Assembly: GCA_000222875.2 (NCBI GenBank) | Contig: AFRD01000064.1 | Span: forward strand, 1-64,000 | DNA: 64,000 bases | Direction of reading: 5' to 3' | Source of the DNA: Periglandula ipomoeae IasaF13 | Lineage: Eukaryota > Ascomycota > Sordariomycetes > Hypocreales > Clavicipitaceae | Shown: positions 58,530 to 64,000 of the stretch, one piece after another | Layout: each line of letters begins with the position of its first letter | Numbering within the stretch: position 1 is the first letter of the stretch | Made by a program: the position numbers and the translations under genes | Notes under the pieces: generated by a model | The model's input: the letters and a program-made list of their open reading frames with translations, nothing else | Database searches by the model: none | Told to the model about the DNA's origin: nothing

Positions 58530-60929
58530 TTAGTCAACGTTTAGATCAGCCAGTTCCTTTTCCATGCTCAGCTCAATAGCCTTCACAAACGTCGGATATG
58601 GTGTCAGGGTGCCCAGCGCACGGCGCATGTGTGCATTCACTATCTGCAGACCATACACGTAGCTGGCATTGACCCAGCCAAATCTGTTTCATCATTTTAG
58701 TTGCGATCAAGAGTCCTGATGCGATGGGATCTCCAGACTTACCCTTCTTTGGCGACACCCTTAAAATCCAGACCTTGGTTGCCGTACTCGGCATCCACTC
58801 GATGAGGATCCGCCGGCCGCGTGACGTTGTACTTTTCCACTACAACACCATTGTAGTCCACAAACGCCTTGGTGATCATGAACAGCCATTTGTACGCCAA
58901 GCGTTCCGCTTCCTCGACGAAACTGTATCGGAGCAAACCAGTCCACGAGAGCATTTGCTGCGGTGCCCAGCCGTATGGGTAGTCCCACTGTCGGTTGGGT
59001 CGTTCAAGTCCGATGCTACCGCGCGACTTCTCCGTCCCTGCCAGCAATCCGCCATAGGCTTCGAATCGCGGCAATCCCTTCTTGACCATGTCAGCCGCCT
59101 GTGCGGGCGATGCAATGCCTGCCCAGAGTGCCCAAAATGTTGTTGAACTCTCGTAGTTGCATCGCTCGCGCTTGGCGGTGTCATAGTCGAAGAAGACTCC
59201 TTCCTTCTCATCCCACATCAGCTTGTCAACAGTGAGCTTGCGACGCTTGGCTCGACGATCCCACGCTGCAGATGTGAGCACTTCGCCGGGCTTGTACGGT
59301 GTTCGATCGCAGAAGGCCGCAGGAATGACCAGCTTGTCTTTGAATACACCACGGATAGTACGAGCGATGTCAGTCTCGTACTTGAATAGGAGGGAGTTGA
59401 GATCAATCGTTGCCAAGTCGGCACAGATGCCTTCGAACCGATATGTGGTATCGTGTCCTGACTCTCGCACCGCTCGGTCGTGCATGAAGTAGTCATCTAG
59501 CTCTGGCTCCTGTATCTCGCCATAGTTGTACGCCCGCACGAACTCTGTAAACTCCATGTTGTGCTTCTTGATATAGGGTTCCAGGATGTGAACAAAGTGT
59601 GTAGCTTCGGTTTCGGGGGGAACACCCAGACCTTCAGGACGATACCGCGACAGTCCAGTAGCTGGGTCAAGTCGAGGCTCACTTGTCCAAACACTGTGGT
59701 ATTCCTTGATAGCCGCCAAAATCGACCGTCGAAGGAAATCTTCAGCGTCCGGTTCGTGCTTGATTTTCTCGTAGACTCGCAGTGCCATGTCGGTCAAGAA
59801 TGGCGGCTGCGATCGGCCCAGGTAGTAGGACCGCGTTGCATTGAGGATCTTGCCGTAGTGCTCGATGCAGAAGCAAAAGTTCAACACCATGGCCTTGGCC
59901 AGGTCGACCCTGTCATTGACCAATAGACCAAGTGATTCCATGTAACTGTCCCAGCCATACAGTTCGTTGAATCTACCACCTGGAACAACAAAAGGCAAAC
60001 CCTGCAGTGTCTTCTCGCCAGTAACAGGATCAATAATCTCCTCAGTCTCAACTGCCAACAGACCAGGCTTCTCATTCATATCTCGAATCAACTCTGGGGT
60101 AATCTTTTCCGGAAGTAGCTGAACGTCCAGTCGAATCTCCGGACATGCCTCGGCGACCTTCTGATAATACTTGTACTGTTCGGGAACCCCATGTGGGACA
60201 TAAATTCGTGGTCGAGGGTCGTCCGTCCAATCCTTGGGGTCTCGAGCCGCGATTTCGATGCTTGATGCATCAATTCGTCTTGTGAGGCCATCCCAAAAGT
60301 GGTCACGGATAAGTCTTGAAAGGCGATCTACCGGATTTTCGTTCAGACGGCCTTCGTCGAGAATAATTTGCTTTCTCCCATATTCCTTTGCCAAAGTCAA
60401 TTCTTGCAGCAAATTAGAAAGCATGTATGTGCCTCGAACTTCGAAACGGTTGTGCCCAGCCGAGGCAGCGGTTCCGAGAGATAGCACCTTTGGGCCTTCA
60501 TCGTCTACAGTAATCTGCATATTTCCATCGGTGTCCTCTTGCGCTTGCAAACTCTCGAGGGTGGGTTCTACTTGAATCAGAAATCGACGACCTTGCGGTA
60601 GAGCGCTTTCATCTGTGACGCCATACGTCAGCCTTCCTTATTCTGGTGCAACGATGGTAGGACGAGGGTCTAGCATACCGTGACTGCCTCTTCGAAACGG
60701 TTCGCGCACGCCATTGCGCTCGAATTGTTTCATCAAACTGTTCTGCCACGACAATCAGGACAGAAATTCTCCAAGCAGCGATAAAACTACATACCTGGGA
60801 GTATGTTCTTGTCCGAGCCCCAAAACGATTGTGATGTCGTTCTTCGGTAGTATAGTATGTCTTCGCATCATCGAAAACACCATAGTCCTCTGACGTGCGG
60901 GTTCGATGATTTGTCGTCTCGGCCATCAT
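58530..60929 (-). CDS. NTH1: Neutral trehalase
   Basis: Cytosolic enzyme that hydrolyses stored trehalose to glucose during germination and stress recovery. Four exons: 60795-60929, 60679-60742, 58744-60612 and 58530-58684, 740 residues, no lesion. The N-terminal regulatory region has a PKA-type site (PFRRGSHDES) and a calcium-binding-like loop (EDTDGNMQITVDDEGP). The GH37 catalytic domain shows PGGRFNELYGWDSYMESLGL and QWDYPYGWAPQQ, the two trehalase signatures, and ends with ELSMEKELADLNVD. Two ATGs in tandem occur at the start; the first (60,929) is used here. An in-frame upstream extension to 61,118 reads like leader. Next to SNF1 and isocitrate lyase it forms a carbon-metabolism neighbourhood. 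Confidence 0.95.
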
Positions 60930-63900
60930 GCGACAATCTGTGGGGTCGATGTTCAATACGTCACAGTACTGACTCGGTCGCGATTGTGTAGTATGGACTG
61001 GATTCTCGAGAGATTCTTTCCAAATGCCGTTTTGAACAACTTGAGGAGCAGCGGGAATGATGACGGAGCCAACAAAAACAAATGAGGGGCCAAGAAGTGT
61101 TGAGGGCAGGCCGCGCACGTCAAGAGGACAGACACGAACTCGAATAAAGTTCTAGCTTGAATCAATAATGTCTGCTTTGGCCCAAAGGCGTCACCGGCGC
61201 TGTGAACGGGGTAGTGGGGTCTGGTTCACGAGGGGCGGTCTAGTGTGCGATAGCGGGCAATCTCACGATGTGTCTTTCAATGCGTCAAAACGAGGGTGAA
61301 CAATTTTGTGCTTTGCAATGACCGACTCACGATGCCAATTTCAACTTGATTCAAAGGAGTCTGGGAGAAAACACTGTCGAAGAACGAATTTGCTCCAACG
61401 TGGCGAGAGTCGCCCCTCCAAAATTATCGGACCCTGTTGGTCAGTTAGTGGATGATAACTGGACACTGCTGGGAGGCGGTGACGATACCTTGCAACTGTC
61501 GACCCGCCATGTCGAGAATGTGACTGGATGGACGATACTGTACAGCCGTGGGCAGCTGAGGACCAGCTGCACCAAGTTGAGCAACAAAGCTACCCTGCAC
61601 CCATATCTAACTCAAAGATAGAAGGTGAATTTCGGACGGGGACGTACTCAAACATATATTGCCTTGAAACACGCTTCATAAAAAAGTTTCTATTGAATTT
61701 TGATTCATTTTCGAAAACCAAACAATAATTTTCGAGGCTGGCTTTTACCACTGAGGCAATTGGATTAAGTGCAACGGCAGACGTCTCCGCGGACTCAAAT
61801 TTTACAAGGTCATATCAACCCTCTGGTGAATTGTGATGAAGGAGTTTTGGGAGTAAATGCAAGCAGACTATCGACAACAAAGACCTTTGCGACACAGCAA
61901 GTAGCCATAAGATAATCCGTGATACGCAAACAGCTTTCCTCAAAATGTTGCGCAGTGTAGCATGTTTATTCATGACATACGAAGCATGACCATGTTGATA
62001 TCCTCGAGGAAGATGTACACATCCGTCCAGTCACAAAGTCGCATGCTTCCGTGTAGTTATCAGGTATCATTGCTCACGCATGCATCATCTGCGAACTCAT
62101 ACCGCCCTGCAGAGCATATCGGCTTTGCGTGCCTTCGTGCGGCTGGTTCTTGGCCTCATTCGCATGCTTACAGGCCGTCACGACCAAGTCCAATACTACC
62201 ACGGAACTGTGGTGAGTATGCAGCAGTAAACCTGGGCTCTTCTGCGATTGACGGTCAATTGCGCATGCGAGGCAAGCCGATTCGCTTAAGAACGCGATTT
62301 TCGACGTTTCCACCTCGAATATGTACCTACTGTCCCTGCAGCCTGTAGCCCAACCTTCGATAATAGATGCGTAAAGATGTCGAAAAAAGGGCAGCATTGC
62401 GATGAACAGGTTGTCTCATAAAGGATTAAATGGAAGGGCGGGATGTGGGATGTTGCCATATCCGCAGAGTGGGTAATTATTGATGTAAAAACACTGCCGC
62501 GAATATTACCTTTCATTGGAAACTATTTTCATAGGATTCAAGAATGGGCGCGCGCGATGGCCAACATGGTGGAGTTGTGCACGACCAATGGATTTGCGTC
62601 AGTACGTGACAGACTCAAAGGATATTTGTTCAGTGAAAATGACCACTGCTACTCGGATTAGTGTGGTCTCAGAATGGTCAGCCCTCAGGTGAAATATGCG
62701 GCCAAACTATGAGGAAATGAACTTCTCCCGCAGCTCTTCACCGGATTCGAGAATTCGGTATCCCGACATGAATCCACCCAACAACCGCAAGAGGTCTGCA
62801 GTGGATACTCTCAATTGCCTTGAAGTGCGCAGAGGAAGTTTCAGAGACCTTGCGCAACTGGTTAGGCTGAGGCAGCCATGCCCAATAGCCGCTTTTCTCG
62901 GAAAGAAACCGCATGCGCTCCAATCGTGCGTTATTTTGCCGGAAGTTAATCCTTATGCTTGGGGATTCGCAGCTCGATTACCAGATCTGCTAGTTGCCGC
63001 TTACACCGAGGTACGTTGCATTTAGGTCAAATCGGTGACCGGGAAGAAGCCAAGTCGCAAGCAGAAGCCGCAGGACAACTACGTCAAGTACAAAGCATGG
63101 GGGTGGTAGGGCTCAAAGTCGAGGATTTGAGACTATTCACCCAACCAATTATGACAAAGTCGACGAGCGGCATGGGCCAAGAGGGAGAGTTCAAGGCGCA
63201 TGCAGTATTTCGGTAGTTTGTTACGGTTGCCTGACCCTGCGAGTTGCGATGCATTCTAGAAACTAGAACAGCCTTGTCGCAACTTTCGTATTACTAGCGC
63301 CTGTTCCAGGGTCCTGAAACATTGAAGTCTCCAGATCCGTCGGCCACGAGTGCAAAGAAAGAGCTTTCATTCGACTGATTATTCCCAGTCAATACGAGGG
63401 ATCGAGAACCCTGCAGCATGACATCGCCGAGATCTCTCCTCGTCTAGGTGGGTTGCAAAAGGCCCTTCGCCAAATGCCGCATCGGAGTTGCGCCATCCAC
63501 CTTCGGGCCTAGCCGAGAGCCACGGAATGATCGCGACAAGGTTCTTAGCTTGCTTACACTACGCGCTAGCTTGTTATTCAACTGAACTACCGGAATTCCT
63601 GAGTAGGCTGAGTGCTCACGACTCGCCACAACGGCCTGTTTCAAAGACTGCTGGCGTGGTCACTCTACAAGTTGGGGTGCCCTAGATTACGACCTAGAAA
63701 TTGCTGAGCGTATACTTGTTAAATCTGCATAGCCATTCTGAAGGATATACATACGTGCGTTCGTAGGGACATTAAGGCCTGGCTAAGGTACCATCCACAG
63801 CTAAGCGAAGCAAATCTTCGGTAGGCCGGCTCGTCGGCAACAAGGATGGAGTGGGGAATAATCGAAGTGCAACTATAATTCAACACTACTTATCCAACAA

Positions 63901-64000
63901 GGCCTGGTTTGGCCAGCAGATGATGTGAATCGGGCAGAAATACCCGAAAAGACAGAACTCGGTCGCTCCTCAGTGTAGCATTGTCAAAACGTTCCCTTGC
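60930..64000. other. Terminal region without a recognised gene
   Basis: The first few hundred bases are trehalase leader and promoter. Beyond that only short, unconvincing open frames on both strands; none has a recognisable domain, signal peptide or exon chain. No tRNA or repeat identified by eye. Confidence 0.5.

Overview
This 64 kb window is nuclear DNA of a filamentous ascomycete, most likely a hypocrealean Sordariomycete. Short introns (about 52 to 320 bases) with GTRNGY-type donors and CTNAC branch sites, Pezizomycotina-type protein families (Ste7-type MAPKK, PF11951 and Zn2Cys6 regulators, a Con-13-like secreted protein) and roomy intergenic DNA point that way. No rRNA, convincing tRNA, CRISPR array, intact transposon or prokaryotic feature was seen.

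Layout. Positions 1-4.4 kb hold SPT6 (minus). An AT-rich spacer follows, then a decayed kinase fragment (5.8-6.3 kb) and almost 4 kb without a recognisable gene. From 10.1 to 18.5 kb come a PF11951 regulator without a zinc cluster, a HAD phosphatase, a Ste7-type MAPKK and a Nudix hydrolase. From 19.0 to 23.0 kb an aldehyde dehydrogenase and an ATP-grasp ligase lie head to tail on the minus strand, both broken. From 24.5 to 29.4 kb are the mitochondrial ADP/ATP carrier, a secreted HExxH protein and a short-chain dehydrogenase with several lesions. From 30.1 to 41.8 kb lies a urea-assimilation cluster: a fused urea amidolyase (DUR1,2), a divergent Zn2Cys6 regulator and a DUR3-type urea transporter, with GATA-type sites in the promoters. 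From 42.3 to 49.4 kb are an FUSC/DUF2421 membrane protein with one in-frame TGA, DPB2 (DNA polymerase epsilon subunit B) and a conserved small protein. From 51.2 to 60.9 kb is a carbon-metabolism block: SNF1 kinase, isocitrate lyase (broken) and neutral trehalase. The last 3 kb show no recognisable gene.

The most striking property is how lesions are distributed. SPT6, the PF11951 regulator, the MAPKK, Nudix, ADP/ATP carrier, Con-13-like gene, DPB2, the small conserved gene, SNF1 and trehalase (about 17 kb of coding sequence) all reconstruct cleanly across every intron. The dispensable or conditional genes (ATP-grasp, ALDH, SDR, all three urea-cluster genes, FUSC-like, isocitrate lyase, and the tail of the HAD enzyme) carry single-base frame shifts or premature stops while remaining otherwise well conserved. 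This looks like recent, selective gene inactivation, as in a host-restricted fungus. Assembly error is the competing explanation; one clear artefact, a 23-base C run next to an N, lies inside the urea amidolyase gene.
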